Source: Botryococcus braunii | Taxonomy: Eukaryota; Chlorophyta; Trebouxiophyceae | DNA length: 14,779 nucleotides | NCBI GenBank assembly: GCA_002005505.1 | Contig: MVGU01001992.1 | Coordinates: forward strand, 1-14,779 | Direction of reading: 5' to 3' | In this document: positions 1-8,755 of the stretch, piece after piece | Layout of the letters: the number at the start of each line of letters is the position of its first letter | Numbering within the stretch: position 1 is the stretch's first letter | Translations under genes and position numbers: made by a program | Notes under the pieces: generated by a model | Told to the model about the DNA's origin: nothing | The model's database searches: none | What the model saw: only the letters and a program-made list of their open reading frames with translations

Positions 1-426
<426 letters not shown>

Positions 427-442
427 GTGTGTGTGTGTGTGT

Positions 443-531
<89 letters not shown>
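427..531. repeat. (GT)n microsatellite
   Basis: An alternating GT tract of about 100 bp adjoins the purine tract, with a few interruptions (GTGAGT near 445 and GTGGTG near 475). Alternating purine-pyrimidine DNA of this type can adopt Z-form. No gene is seen. Confidence 0.97.
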
Positions 532-532
<1 letters not shown>

Positions 533-1065
533 GGGGGGCGGGTGAAGAAAGGGATTCCATACTTTGATGATGCCTTCGAGTCAACGGGACCCGGGTGATG
601 CTCCAATGACATCCTTAAGATAGCTCCATTACTATTAATCTGGCAGGAAAAGATGTTGGAGACCTAAGGGCAATTTCCAAAGACTAAATCCACTCTCTCT
701 CCCCAACCAAACTGTCTCAGCACCTCGCTTCCCTCCGGGACTGTCATCGCTTTGGTGCTGGTACCTATCTGGACAAATGAAGAATTTCAAAATCCAATAA
801 CGTGCAGGTTTGACAAATACAGGTCATTAAAACTTTACCGAGTCACTCCTTACCGGATCGTCAACTGGCAGTAGCAACCGAACGACATCGGTCGTAGTCT
901 GTTAAAAAGTTACAAATGAGGCAGACGTCCTGTCAACCCAACAACAAAGAAAACTGACGAACCCTGTTGCAATGCACAGGGTTTCGCGAAGTTCGAGTTC
1001 CGTGCTGCAATTCCATTCGGCAAACTGCCACCCGGCCAACTGGCCCACGTTGGTTACTGTTAATC
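532..1065. other. Unique sequence with no recognised gene
   Basis: This is ordinary-complexity DNA between the GT microsatellite and the left direct repeat. All frames are broken by stops, and I see no protein-like open stretch, RNA gene or terminal inverted repeat. Confidence 0.6.
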
Positions 1066-1702
1066 AACAAATTCCGTAGGATGAAGATACAACCCCGAGA
1101 AGTCTCCACAATGTTTTATCAGTAACACACATAGGAGCACCCTTCGCCATTTGCCATGCTGTGAGAGACGGAGCCTGCGGAGCACGCAGGTTGCCCGGCA
1201 TTTGTGGGCTTAGTTTCGACGGTATCCGCTCGGATAATCGACGCCGCCTAGCTGATAAGATGGACCGAGGTCGGATCGAGGGGACAGTTTCCGCGGAGAA
1301 TGGCCAAGGTTAGGCCATTTACCGATGCTCGCCGAATGATCAGAGAGAGCTTTGCGCTGAGCGCAAGCGATTAACTCCCGGAGAATGGGACCACTTCGGA
1401 TGACGATGTCCACCTTGATCCGCAGGCTGGTCGCCGCGGAGTCCGTGGCGCGGACGCCCGGTGGGGACGATTTCTGTGCGGAATTGCTCCACAGATGGCT
1501 CGGGAGGTCCGGGACGTGGGCAGGGGATGATCCCGCGCAGGAGAGAGCAGGAAGGCCCCAGGGAGGCAGGAGCGAGCAGCTGTGGACTGCCCTGCGGGAG
1601 GCGCGGCCTGAAGCGCGTGAACTCTGCCATAGTAAAAGCGGCGTAACGATGTGGCCTCCCGCAACGCGATGGGCCCGCCGCTTTTATCAGGGGAGGGGGG
1701 TC
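1066..1702 (+). repeat. Left copy of a ~640-680 bp direct repeat
   Basis: The sequence from AACAAATTCCGTAGGATGAA (1066) recurs in the same orientation at 12868, with a constant offset of 11,802 bp for the first ~330 bp and only about 8 substitutions in 300. Several of these are CpG-type transitions. Similarity continues through the GC-rich half, with small indels, to the G-run near 1702, and faint similarity may extend to ~1760. The repeat holds four short perfect hairpins (1174-1190, 1223-1236, 1300-1318, 1352-1366) and a larger inverted repeat near its right end (1633-1643 against 1676-1686). Open frames here have no protein-like character. The pair could be the LTRs of a terminal-repeat element, two insertions of one non-autonomous repeat, or a local duplication. 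Confidence 0.85.
1633..1686. repeat. Inverted repeat at the right end of the left direct repeat
   Basis: TAAAAGCGGCG (1633-1643) is the exact reverse complement of CGCCGCTTTTA (1676-1686), giving an 11-bp stem around a 32-nt loop. The right copy keeps a 10-bp version (13474-13483 with 13522-13531) although the loop has gained a few bases. Preservation of the stem suggests a structural role, but the function is unknown. Confidence 0.75.
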
Positions 1703-2092
1703 CCACGGAGGCCGGCAGGATGGGAGGAAGGCTTCGTTCCGCAAGAGTCTGAGGGCGTGGGATAAAGGGAAAAGGTGGAAGGGCGGGCAGGAACCTGATA
1801 AAGGTAGCATGGAATTCCTCCTTACCAGGAGGCAAAGGGGGATGTGGGATGCAGGAGAGAAGCGAACGTGGCGATGGGCATCGGAAGGGGCTTGCACGAA
1901 GCAGGTGGCGAAGGAGGGTGGGGGCAGGAAAGTTAAATGGTTTGAGGTAGGACATTGAGTAGAATAATGCAGGTTGTCAGAAGGAAAGGAGGGAAGGGGA
2001 GTGCGGAAGCTGTATATGGGCGGGTCGATGGCGCTTTACAAGTGGCAAATAGATGGGATTCTAGATGCTGACATGGACCCGGGCCTAGAAGG
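1703..2092. other. No recognised gene; spacer right of the left direct repeat
   Basis: This stretch is rich in GGGA-like words and small imperfect repeats. Frames are open in places, but their composition (Pro/Ser/Leu or Gly/Arg runs) reflects base skew rather than a protein family. Confidence 0.5.
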
Positions 2093-2137
2093 AAAAAAAA
2101 AAAAAAGGTTAGCAGGTACAAGGCGGCCCTGCTAACC
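2093..2137 (-). terminator. Perfect 10-bp hairpin followed on the minus strand by T14
   Basis: GGTTAGCAGG (2107-2116) and CCTGCTAACC (2128-2137) pair perfectly around an 11-nt loop. On the minus strand the hairpin is followed directly by fourteen T residues (A14 at 2093-2106 on the plus strand). It lies about 550 bp downstream of the stop codon of the GIY-YIG exon. Two readings are possible: a transcript end or RNA-processing site, or the subterminal hairpin that marks the 3' end of rolling-circle transposons. The CTRRT terminus of canonical Helitrons is not visible just beyond it, so the second reading is unproven. Confidence 0.5.
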
Positions 2138-2681
2138 GGGGCATCGCTCGTACAGATGCTGGCACGAGTGCTACACAGGTAGACAAGTCGTACCGAGCGT
2201 GCCAAATGAGAGACGAGGAAATCCATGAGGGAATAATGCGAGGCACGAGCGTTGTTATTCTGTCAGAGACACGGACGTGGAAGTAGTATTGAGAACAGCA
2301 TGTCTTGCCCCGTGCGATGCAGGTCGCAAGAACGAGGGGGGTCAAGGTAAGGCAGACCCAGTATACCCACAAAGTACCGGCAATTTATTCAGGATGGCAG
2401 GTCAGCCTGCTGGGGGTCAGAGCAAGGGTATGCAAACCCCGGTGTTATGCAAAGGGGGCGCAGTGTGGGAAGGGGCAAAACGGCCCAGCATACCCACAGT
2501 CCTAAAGCGTTAGAGATGCAGCACAAGCAGCCGCAGGTGTAGCATATACCAAGAAGTACGACAGCTGCACGAAGGACAGCAGCGTGCGAGCAGGGCAGCC
2601 TGCTGGCACTGGACATGAAATATAAACGAACAAGCACGGCAGTCCACAGTCCCTCAGAACGGTCCCACCCCTGGTGCCTCA
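2138..2681. other. Putative 3' flank/UTR of the minus-strand gene
   Basis: No gene is recognised here. AATAAA is present on the minus strand at 2389-2384, about 295 bp past the stop codon of the GIY-YIG exon, and could be a polyadenylation signal, although one hexamer is weak evidence. Short direct words recur (a CCCAG-ATACCCACA motif near 2358 and 2488), and a 6-bp GC-rich hairpin lies at 2589-2604. Confidence 0.35.
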
Positions 2682-3040
2682 TCAGCGGTTCCGGGGCATT
2701 GGGCGGCGCCTCGCCAACGCAGCGCGCTTGAAATAGCAGGCGCGGGGATCCATGTAGGGGGGCCCGTTGGATACATTCAGGCAACGCGGCTTGTCGGGGC
2801 CACGAGCGGCCCTGATCAGAGATCGCTCCATAGTGTCGGCCACGTGCGGGACACCTGCGGTGCCATGGGCAGCTATGGAGTAGGAGGCGGGCGTGCGATC
2901 GCCCAGCACTTTCGCCATATTCCAGTGGGGGTTATGCAGGTGCTGGCTGAGGCGCTGCCGCAGCGGCTGGATCGTCTGCCCGAAGTACACGGAGCCGGTG
3001 GGGAGGTGGGTTATCTTGTACAACGTGATAACCCGATGGC
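2682..3040 (-). CDS. GIY-YIG endonuclease domain (C-terminal exon)
   Basis: The exon begins after the acceptor ...TTCATGCAG at 3041 and ends at a TGA (2684-2682). Its frame contains the whole GIY-YIG fold signature: T-L-Y-K-I-T (the 'GIY' strand, Tyr codon 3018-3020), V-Y-F-G-Q-T (the 'YIG' strand, 2979-2987), the Arg-bearing helix L-R-Q-R-L-S-Q-H (Arg codon 2952-2954 or 2958-2960), the metal-binding Glu in D-T-M-E-R-S-L-I (Glu codon 2826-2828) and the Asn of C-L-N-V (2775-2777). All residues normally needed for catalysis are present. The exon ends in a basic tail. Proteins of this family cut one or both DNA strands; known carriers are homing endonucleases, UvrC, SLX1 and Penelope-like retroelements. 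No reverse transcriptase is visible here, which argues against a Penelope fragment. Joining in phase with upstream exons suggests it is the last domain of the Helitron protein; a separate gene is the alternative. Confidence 0.85.
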
Positions 3041-3111
3041 CTGCATGAACGTGAGGGTGTCAGGCGCAGGAAGCAGCGGAAGGTGCAGACGCAGAGGGGC
3101 AGGAAGCTGAC

Positions 3112-3331
3112 CTTTGTTTATGCGGTGCGGCGAGCCCGCTTTGGCAGAGTGGGGGTGGTCGGATCCGTGGAGTCCGGGGTGGGTGGCACCTGCACGTGCA
3201 CGGACGGCGTTTGTTTCAGTTGGAGTAGGAGATTGCGTGGCAAAGAAGGCAAGCGGTGGGGTGAGGACCTGACGCACCCGCCTAGCGCGTTCCATGATAG
3301 GGAGGTTGTCATCCGAGTCGCTGTCAGGTAC
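3112..3331 (-). CDS. Linker exon immediately before the GIY-YIG exon
   Basis: Bounded by acceptor CTGCTGCAG (intron 3332-3444, phase 0) and donor AAAG|GTCAGC at 3111 (phase 1, matching the GIY-YIG exon, which starts with two bases). It opens with an acidic run (V-P-D-S-D-S-D-D-N-L) followed by a basic helix (M-E-R-A-R-R-V-R-Q). A second frame holds P-K-R-A-R-R, which looks like a nuclear localisation signal, then a TAA at 3118-3120. Which frame is used in the second half is uncertain, and a small internal intron from 3266 to about 3199 is also possible. No known domain is recognised. Confidence 0.55.
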
Positions 3332-3444
3332 CTGCAGCAGCAGTGGGATTCACGGGAAGCACGCAACGGTGGGGATGGTTGGAAGAGGAGCAGAGTGGGG
3401 AAGGGAACATCCAGGACAGGAAGAAGGTGGGAAGTAGCGCGAAC

Positions 3445-3852
3445 CTGAGAGCAGCGGATGTCCTCCTCGTCGGCCGGGTCCGGCGCGCCTGTCGCAGCCA
3501 CGGGAGGGACCACAGCAGCAGCCTGCGAGGGAATGGGAGGCGTGAGTACCATGGCAGCAGTGGGAAGTGGTTGGCATGAGGGGCAGCAGGCCAGGCATAG
3601 GTACAAGCGTGGGCCGTGTGTGGGGAGGGGAGTTGACATGCAGGGGTCAAAAGTGGGGGGGGGGGGCAGCAGGGGGAAGCACCCGGGTTTCAAGGTCCCG
3701 TAAGCGGCGTCCAGCTTGGCCTGCAGCAGGGAGTGGAGCTGGCGGGGGACACTTTTGTCATTGTTCCGGATGCAAAGGCGGATTATGGCGGTTTCCATAA
3801 GTCCCGATGACATTTTGACGACGTCCTCGGGCAGCAGCCCGTAATCGTAGAC
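3445..3852 (-). CDS. Linker exon: helical segment then proline-rich/acidic stretch
   Basis: It starts after acceptor GACATGCAG (phase 0) with V-Y-D-Y-G-L-L-P-E-D-V-V-K-M and continues as a protein-like amphipathic region for about 57 residues. A Pro/Cys-rich run containing a C13 homopolymer (plus-strand G13, 3655-3667) follows, then an Ala/Val/Pro segment and an acidic end D-E-E-D-I-R-C-S-Q before the donor CAG|GTTCGC at 3444. The proline-rich middle may be an unspliced intron (a possible donor is near 3687, with an acceptor near 3523), but the phases do not fit cleanly, perhaps because of the homopolymer. Function is not recognised. Its position between helicase and nuclease suggests an inter-domain module. 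Confidence 0.55.
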
Positions 3853-3950
3853 CTGCATGTCGGAACGATGAGTTCAGAGGAGAGTCCCCTGGAATTGAAG
3901 GGAGGTTGACTGGGGGCTGTGGCACGGCCAGACGGCATGGAGGGGGTCAC

Positions 3951-4252
3951 CATAGTCTCAAGGAAGGGCCACAACGCCGAGGAAGCGTCGTTGAGGATTT
4001 GTATGCGTCACCAAGGGTGCAGTCGCCAGGCAGAACGATCTTTTCCGGCAGACGCAGTAAGAAGTCCCTCATGCGGCCGGTAGCGGGCCGCTCACCGTGG
4101 TGGGCCTGCTGAAAGGCCTGGTACGCCTTGACCTTAGTATTGAAAGCTGCATTCTTTGCCGCAATATTGTCCCATGTCTCCGCCAGCTCCCCAGGGAGCA
4201 TTCCCATGGTGTTGCCATACACCTTTTGTTTAGGCGAAAGGCCGACCCTCAC
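3951..4252 (-). CDS. Linker exon between helicase and nuclease, unknown domain
   Basis: It begins after the acceptor TTTCTGCCCAG (4253) in phase 0, matching the donor of the previous exon. About 90 residues of convincing protein sequence follow, with charged, helical stretches such as E-L-A-E-T-W-D-N-I-A-A-K-N and R-M-R-D-F-L-L-R-L-P-E-K-I. Near 3985 the frame must change by one base to reach L-W-P-F-L-E-T-M and the donor ATG|GTGACC (3950). I do not recognise a family. No Cys/His cluster, Walker motif or catalytic signature is seen. Continuity with both neighbours by phase suggests it is part of the transposon polyprotein. Confidence 0.6.
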
Positions 4253-4312
4253 CTGGGCAGAAAGGGTGCAAGTTACAAAAAGGGCCCGACGCAGATCAGT
4301 GTGTGTGTGTCC

Positions 4313-4690
<378 letters not shown>

Positions 4691-4738
4691 CTGCACCCCC
4701 CCCCCTTCGCACAAGGAAGTGGCAGGAAAGGGAGGTAC

Positions 4739-5454
4739 CGATGCACAATGGTAGACGTGCTGGTGGCGGATTTTGTCGAGTATGTCCATCATCAGCTCGT
4801 GGGGAGTAATCTCGTCCTGCTAAACAAAGTCTGGCACAGGTTTCAGCATGTCCGGGGTTATTCGATTTATGATTGTCAACAGGGAACGGCAGGGCACTCG
4901 AGTAAGCATTGTGTACAGAATGCCAGGGGTTAAACCTGACTTGCAATCGATAATACAGGACATTTCAACGTAGCCCCCTGAGCTGCATGGGCGGTAAAGG
5001 CATAAGCGACAGCCAAAGGAAACGTGCGGCGAGTGAAGCGCGCTGCTCCCAAGGACATGCTTTTGATACGGCTGCGTCGAAGCACCACAGGGTCTGGACG
5101 GCTGTCAAACAGAACCTCGATCGCTGTCACTGCTCTGTCTGAATCAAGCTGAATGCTGGCAACTGTCCCCATGGTGCCGTTGACCAGTTTCTGGCGAACT
5201 GCCAAGTTGTCCTGGAGGAGGACACGGGTCCCAGCTGCAATTGAGGGCAAGGTGTCAAAGGCTGGATCCAGAGCCATGAACTTCTGCAGTTTGCTGAAGT
5301 GTCGGTGCTGGTCTGGCAGGAGGACCTCCGGGGATGGAGAGCATGTGGATGTGACGGGGTGGAGGTAGCCACAACTGCACACAGAAGCGCAGTTGCAGGA
5401 CGTGACCGTGGTGTGGAACCGCTGCACAAATGCTGCATTCCAGGTCGTGACCTG
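4739..5454 (-). CDS. PIF1-type helicase, C-terminal half (motifs V-VI) and start of the linker
   Basis: The exon starts with V-T-T-W-N-A-A-F-V-Q-R-F, the helicase segment that normally follows the 'CTHR' motif. It continues through D-N-L-A-V-R-Q-K-L-V-N-G-T-M-G-T-V and R-R-T-F-P-L-A-V-A-Y-A-F-T-A-H-A-A-Q-G-A-T-L, in which the H-x-x-Q-G motif falls at 4966-4989. A one-base frame change near 4935 is needed to reach motif VI, I-L-Y-T-M-L-T-R-V (4895-4918, with the arginine finger codon at 4898-4900). The frame then meets a TAG at 4820-4822 but stays open beyond it for about 27 codons (D-E-I-T-P-H-E-L-M-M-D-I-L-D-K-I) up to a donor at 4738 whose phase matches the next exon. The TAG is therefore either a nonsense change or the true end of the helicase protein. 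The acceptor is a tandem CAGCAG (5452-5457). Confidence 0.85.
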
Positions 5455-5542
5455 CTGGAAAGGAAAGGGTGTTAACGATGGTTCTGAGCAGGATATTGGC
5501 ATGTGAAGTTGGACTGGTGCATAGGGGGCAGGAGTGAGGCAC

Positions 5543-5787
5543 CTGAGCTCTATGTGTGCAGACGACAACGTGCTGTGGAGTCAGGGTCTGCGTGGCAATA
5601 ACAGCGGTGGCATAAGTCGGTCCAAGGACGAGTCGATCTCTGCCTGGGTCATGCTGTGTGAGCGTCACGGCAGAAGGCAGCATACTCAGCATCACGAGCT
5701 TGCCGCACATTGATGTCCAAGAAAAAGTGGGTGGCTTCTTGCACCTTGGGTTCTTCTGGATTGTGCAGTTGAGGCAGGCAGCATTCC
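5543..5787 (-). CDS. PIF1-type helicase, middle exon (R-Q-x-x-D region)
   Basis: After acceptor ACCTTCCAG the frame gives E-C-C-L-P-Q-L-H-N-P-E-E-P and then F-F-L-D-I-N-V-R-Q-A-R-D-A-E-Y-A-A-F, the N-x-R-Q-x-x-D-x-x-F motif of PIF1 helicases. The protein then appears in a second frame (T-Q-A-E-I-D-S-S-L-D-R-L-M) and a third (L-T-P-Q-H-V-V-V-C-T-H-R-A-Q), so two single-base shifts are needed near 5655 and 5595. The exon ends at donor CAG|GTGCCT (5542), phase 0. The junction to the upstream exon is also out of phase by one base. The order of motifs leaves little doubt about identity; the frame breaks mean this copy as read would not give a working helicase. Confidence 0.75.
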
Positions 5788-5906
5788 CTGGAAGGTGAAG
5801 AGGGTGTCAGCAGTTGTGACATAGCATAGGGGGCCCAACGCAGGAGGCCAGAATGCATCCGAGGCGAAGGAGTAGCAACAGTATGCATCAATCATGACAA
5901 TCTCAC

Positions 5907-6266
5907 CTTCCTCGAGTGGCGGCAGACGGGGAGGAGCTGTTTGCGGTCACCGACGAAGACGACTGTCATACACTCCCAGAGCTTGGGTAGGGTGGGGACA
6001 CCTTTGCAGTGCATGAGCTGCATGAGGATGAATTCCAATTGAAGTGTGTTGAGCATGGAGAATTCATCGATGAGCAGTACGTCACAACGCTGCAGCACGT
6101 GGAAGCTGACGTTGGCTGTCGACATATAGGTGAACTGCCGGTTGACTGGCAAGTTCAACAGCGAGTGTACCGTCTGAGCATAAGAGCTGAGGCGGGCGGC
6201 AGCTGCACCGGTGGATGCACAGTGCAGGACGGTTTTACCGGCTGTGCGTAGCGCCTTCGTCAGTGC
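5907..6266 (-). CDS. PIF1-type helicase, Walker B exon
   Basis: The exon follows the 78-bp intron 6267-6344. Its first codons (A-L-T-K-A-L-R-T-A-G-K-T-V-L-H) continue directly from the Walker A exon when the intron is removed, and V-L-H-C-A-S-T-G-A-A-A-A-R-L matches PIF1 motif Ia. Then come T-V-H-S-L-L-N-L-P-V, Walker B V-L-L-I-D-E-F-S-M-L (Asp-Glu codons 6063-6068) and motif III V-V-F-V-G-D-R-K-Q-L-L-P-V (5928-5951). The donor AAG|GTGAGA at 5906 is a good match to consensus. The intron length is a multiple of three and it has no stop, so a naive reading runs through it. Confidence 0.9.
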
Positions 6267-6344
6267 CTGCATAAGGGAGGAAGAGTGAGAAGATGGGTAC
6301 GTGTGCGGGTGGAAGGCAGCATAAGGGGGAAAAGTGAGAACCAC

Positions 6345-6856
6345 CTGCGCAAGGTAAGTCTTTCCGGAGCCTGCAATGCCATTTACAACGTAAAAGCCCG
6401 TGGCGTGGGCATCTGTGATGGCCCTGAAAGCTGCGTCTTGCTTGGCGGTGAAAGGGTGGTCGGGAAGGTCCAGGCCGTCAGAGGCCATTTCGGCTAGCAG
6501 AGCGGCGGCCACATGTTGAGGGTCATCTGAAGCAACGTGACCAGGTGCATGAGAGTGGAAGGGGTGCTGCAGCTGGAACTGCTCGACCATGGTGGCAATG
6601 GCCTGCGGCTTCAGCATATGGCGGACGCCGTACTTTGCCAGGTGCGTTTCCACTTGGGTGCTGTTGCACAGCAACTGTCGGACCTGGCACTCATAAAAGT
6701 AGGACTGGCAGGTGTTTGGCGGAGAGAAGAGGTCTTGCAAGCAGCGGAAAGGGACAGTGGCAAGGAGGATGTTGTAGCAGAAGCCTTCAATGCGATGCAG
6801 TGGATGGAAGTGGCTGAAGCGCACAACGGAGGTCCTTGCACGGAACAACGGAGCGC
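6345..6856 (-). CDS. Rep-helicase junction and helicase Walker A exon
   Basis: The first half (V-V-R-F-S-H-F-H-P-L-H-R-I-E-G-F, then N-I-L-L-A-T-V-P-F-R-C-L-Q-D-L-F) is the segment that lies between Rep and helicase in Helitron proteins, where the usual pattern is an E-x-x-Y/F...LL...P...dL motif. The second half starts the helicase with F-T-A-K-Q-D-A-A-F and Walker A G-I-A-G-S-G-K-T (6357-6380). It joins upstream in phase 1 (intron 6857-7017, TTTTAG|GTGTGC to GTACAG) and downstream in phase 0 at donor CAG|GTGGTT (6344). The frame is fully open, with no breaks in this exon. Confidence 0.9.
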
Positions 6857-7017
6857 CTGTACAGGCATGAGCCCCACCCACATATTAAGGCTGAAGAACC
6901 TGGAGGGGAACGGAATGGGCAACACAGACAGGTGGCAAGGCCTTGTGATGGTGGTGTATAGAACAGCAGTGGTGGATGGGGTCACCAACAAAAACTGAAA
7001 AGGGAGGGAATGCACAC

Positions 7018-7697
7018 CTAAAACGGTTCCGACGGGAGGCGCGCGGGCGACTCGCTCTTTGGCCTTTGTGGTGTACATGCGGTAGAATTCCACGAACGTG
7101 AGAGTCTCCATGAACAGGGGCCGAGCCATGTACGCGGCTACGGGGGGGGGCGTATGCCACGAAGGAGGGAGCGTTGGACTGCTCAGTGGGGGGGTTGGTC
7201 TCCACGGTCCTGACCAGGGGGATCCTGACCATGGGGATGTCTGCCACTGTGCATGCTGCCTCACAGGGTTGGAGCAAGCGAGAGGATGATGCAGCCGTCG
7301 CAACCATGGCTTCAACAGGGGACAACTCGGGGTGGCACAGCTTGACCAAGGGGTCAGGGTCGATGTGCAGAGGTCCAACGCATGAGGCTTTCAGGCTGTA
7401 CTTCAGGAGGTAGTGGGACCAATCTGCATTTGTCACGAGCTGCACATTGCAGTGGGCACCCCACATAGCAAGCAACAAACGATGGTAAGGAACAACCCAT
7501 TCATCAGTAGGGTTGGGTCGGTAGTAGCTCCATCTTGCTGTTGTGGGATCCTGAATCGGTGTGCGGGTGGCCTGGAGAGGAAAAGGGAAGGTCTTGTCGC
7601 ACTCTCCAGACTTACTGCATGTGTGGAAGCTGACTGATGTGTGGAAGCTGCAAGTGTGGCACTGCTTTGCTTTCACCAGATCATGCAAGTGCGCCTC
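7018..7697 (-). CDS. Helitron Rep domain, two-tyrosine catalytic exon
   Basis: The exon opens with a His/Cys cluster (Q-C-H-T-C...F-H-T-C...G-E-C-D-K-T-F-P-F-P), which corresponds to the zinc-binding segment after the HUH motif. It continues with Y-Y-R-P-N...E-W-V-V-P-Y-H-R-L-L-L-A-M-W-G-A-H-C-N-V and the catalytic H-Y-L-L-K-Y-S-L-K. The two tyrosine codons at 7410-7412 and 7398-7400 have the Y-x-x-K-Y spacing expected of Helitron Rep; in this family they form the covalent links to DNA during rolling-circle transposition. At a G9 run (7142-7150) the frame shifts to A-A-Y-M-A-R-P-L-F-M-E-T-L-T-F-V-E-F-Y, the usual Rep C-terminal motif. The boundaries are acceptor ATCCGCAG (7698) and donor G|GTGTGC (7017). 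Confidence 0.9.
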
Positions 7698-7870
7698 CTG
7701 CGGATATAGAGTTTGTGAGAGCAATGTACCGAGAAACGTAACACACACGGGGTGCAGTCCAGGCGGTACGCGTGCAGTACAATCTGTACCTTATGGCAAC
7801 TTGTACATTATGGCAGAGGGCAGGTTGGACACAATGCACAACATGTACCTTAAAAAGGGGGGGGGGGCAC

Positions 7871-8151
7871 ATACATAAGGGTCAGCCGGCCGTACGAGAC
7901 CGCGGCAGCATCCCTGTCAACACGAAGTGTGGCCACGATGTCTTCTTTGATGACATTCATGTCGTCCGGGTGGATCCAAAGAAGCATGTGCACATGCAGA
8001 CTGCCCGAGCTTGGACCTCGAGGCGGTAGACGTACTCCAGCACCCGACGTAAGATGGCGGTCTTAGGATTCAGGATGTGGTGGCGCAGGAAGGCGCGGAA
8101 TCTGGCGTGGAACAGAAACGCGCACTCGGATGGGCAGTGTTGCCAGACCAC
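7871..8151 (-). CDS. Helitron Rep domain, HUH exon
   Basis: Starting V-V-W-Q-H-C-P-S-E-C-A-F-L-F-H-A-R-F-R-A-F-L, the exon leads to Y-V-Y-R-L-E-V-Q-A-R, the position of the 'EFQ-R-G' motif in Helitrons. A one-base shift at a CCC run (8004-8006) is then needed to read S-L-H-V-H-M-L-L-W-I-H-P-D-D-M, which is the HUH metal-binding motif (His-Val-His codons 7988-7996). The shifted frame stays open through V-A-T-L-R-V-D-R-D-A-A-A-V-S-Y to a donor near 7870. GTGCCC there gives matching phase 0; GTATGT at 7874 is a stronger splice site but is out of phase. A missing G in the homopolymer just before the active site is the simplest explanation. Confidence 0.88.
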
Positions 8152-8287
8152 CTGCAAGGTAAGGCCGAGGCTTGAAATAACGGTATATGCATCATGGTTG
8201 TCTTGCACACAAACCCAAGCACGATGTGGTGAGTCAGTGAACATGTTCAAGCAGCATCTCGTATGACGGGGCAGTGTGTAGGCATAC

Positions 8288-8755
8288 CTCTGGTCCATTG
8301 AACTTTTCCAAGAAATCTGCGAGACTGCGATATTCTGGGAATTTCGGGTCTGAGTGCTCATCGGAGGTCAAGGTGACAAAGACGGACGGCAACCCCAGCT
8401 CTGCAACAACCGCCTTCAAGTCAGCCAACTTGCGCGCCCACCAGCGGGGGCTATGAAGCACTGCTGGAGGCACGCAGGTCGTCAGCAAATGGCGTGTGAC
8501 ATCCGCAGGGCTGGCATGGGCATTGCGCTTGCGATACGTTTGGGCATGCTTGTCCAGAGAGATGTAGCGGATGCCTTGGACCAGACGTTGCATCATCAGC
8601 GTGCAATACATAAACAGCAGGTACGGCACAAACATTGTAAAGGGGCTAAAGCTCTGCAAGATGCGGGGCGACAATAGCGCTGCAAGGTGCAGGTTCTGTT
8701 TAAAAACCCAGCATTCCTGGGAACATGTGGGGACAAGTGCTCCTTCCAAGCCAAT
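8288..8755 (-). CDS. Helitron Rep domain, N-terminal (helitron_like_N) exon
   Basis: The second half matches the Helitron-like N-terminal domain: W-W-A-R-K-L-A-D-L-K-A-V, then L-G-L-P-S-V-F-V-T-L-T-S-D-E, in which the G-x-P-x-x-F-x-T-x-T core is diagnostic. The first half (E-C-W-V-F-K-Q-N-L-H-L-A-A-L-L and F-S-P-F-T-M-F-V-P-Y-L-L) is the helical region that usually precedes it. The donor GAG|GTATGC at 8287 is excellent, and removing the 136-bp intron leads straight into V-V-W-Q-H in phase 0. The acceptor ACCACGCAG at 8756 is my best choice because it keeps the frame open; nearby AGs at 8741 and 8694 are possible. Confidence 0.85.

Noticed and set aside
1340..1955. Overlapping 120-190-codon frames in the left direct repeat
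   Set aside because: Frames occur on both strands with GC-skewed composition, are not kept in the right copy and show no domain.
2107..2137. tRNA or small RNA gene at the strong hairpin
   Set aside because: Only one stem is present, without a cloverleaf or A/B-box-like spacing.
2584..2610. GC-rich 6-bp hairpin (2589-2604) as a Helitron 3' terminal hairpin
   Set aside because: The stem is short and no CTRRT-type end follows within about 15 nt on the minus strand; the hairpin at 2107-2137 is stronger.
2682..3040. GIY-YIG exon as a remnant of a Penelope-like retroelement
   Set aside because: No reverse transcriptase motif is seen anywhere in the window, and the exon joins by phase to the helicase-side exons.
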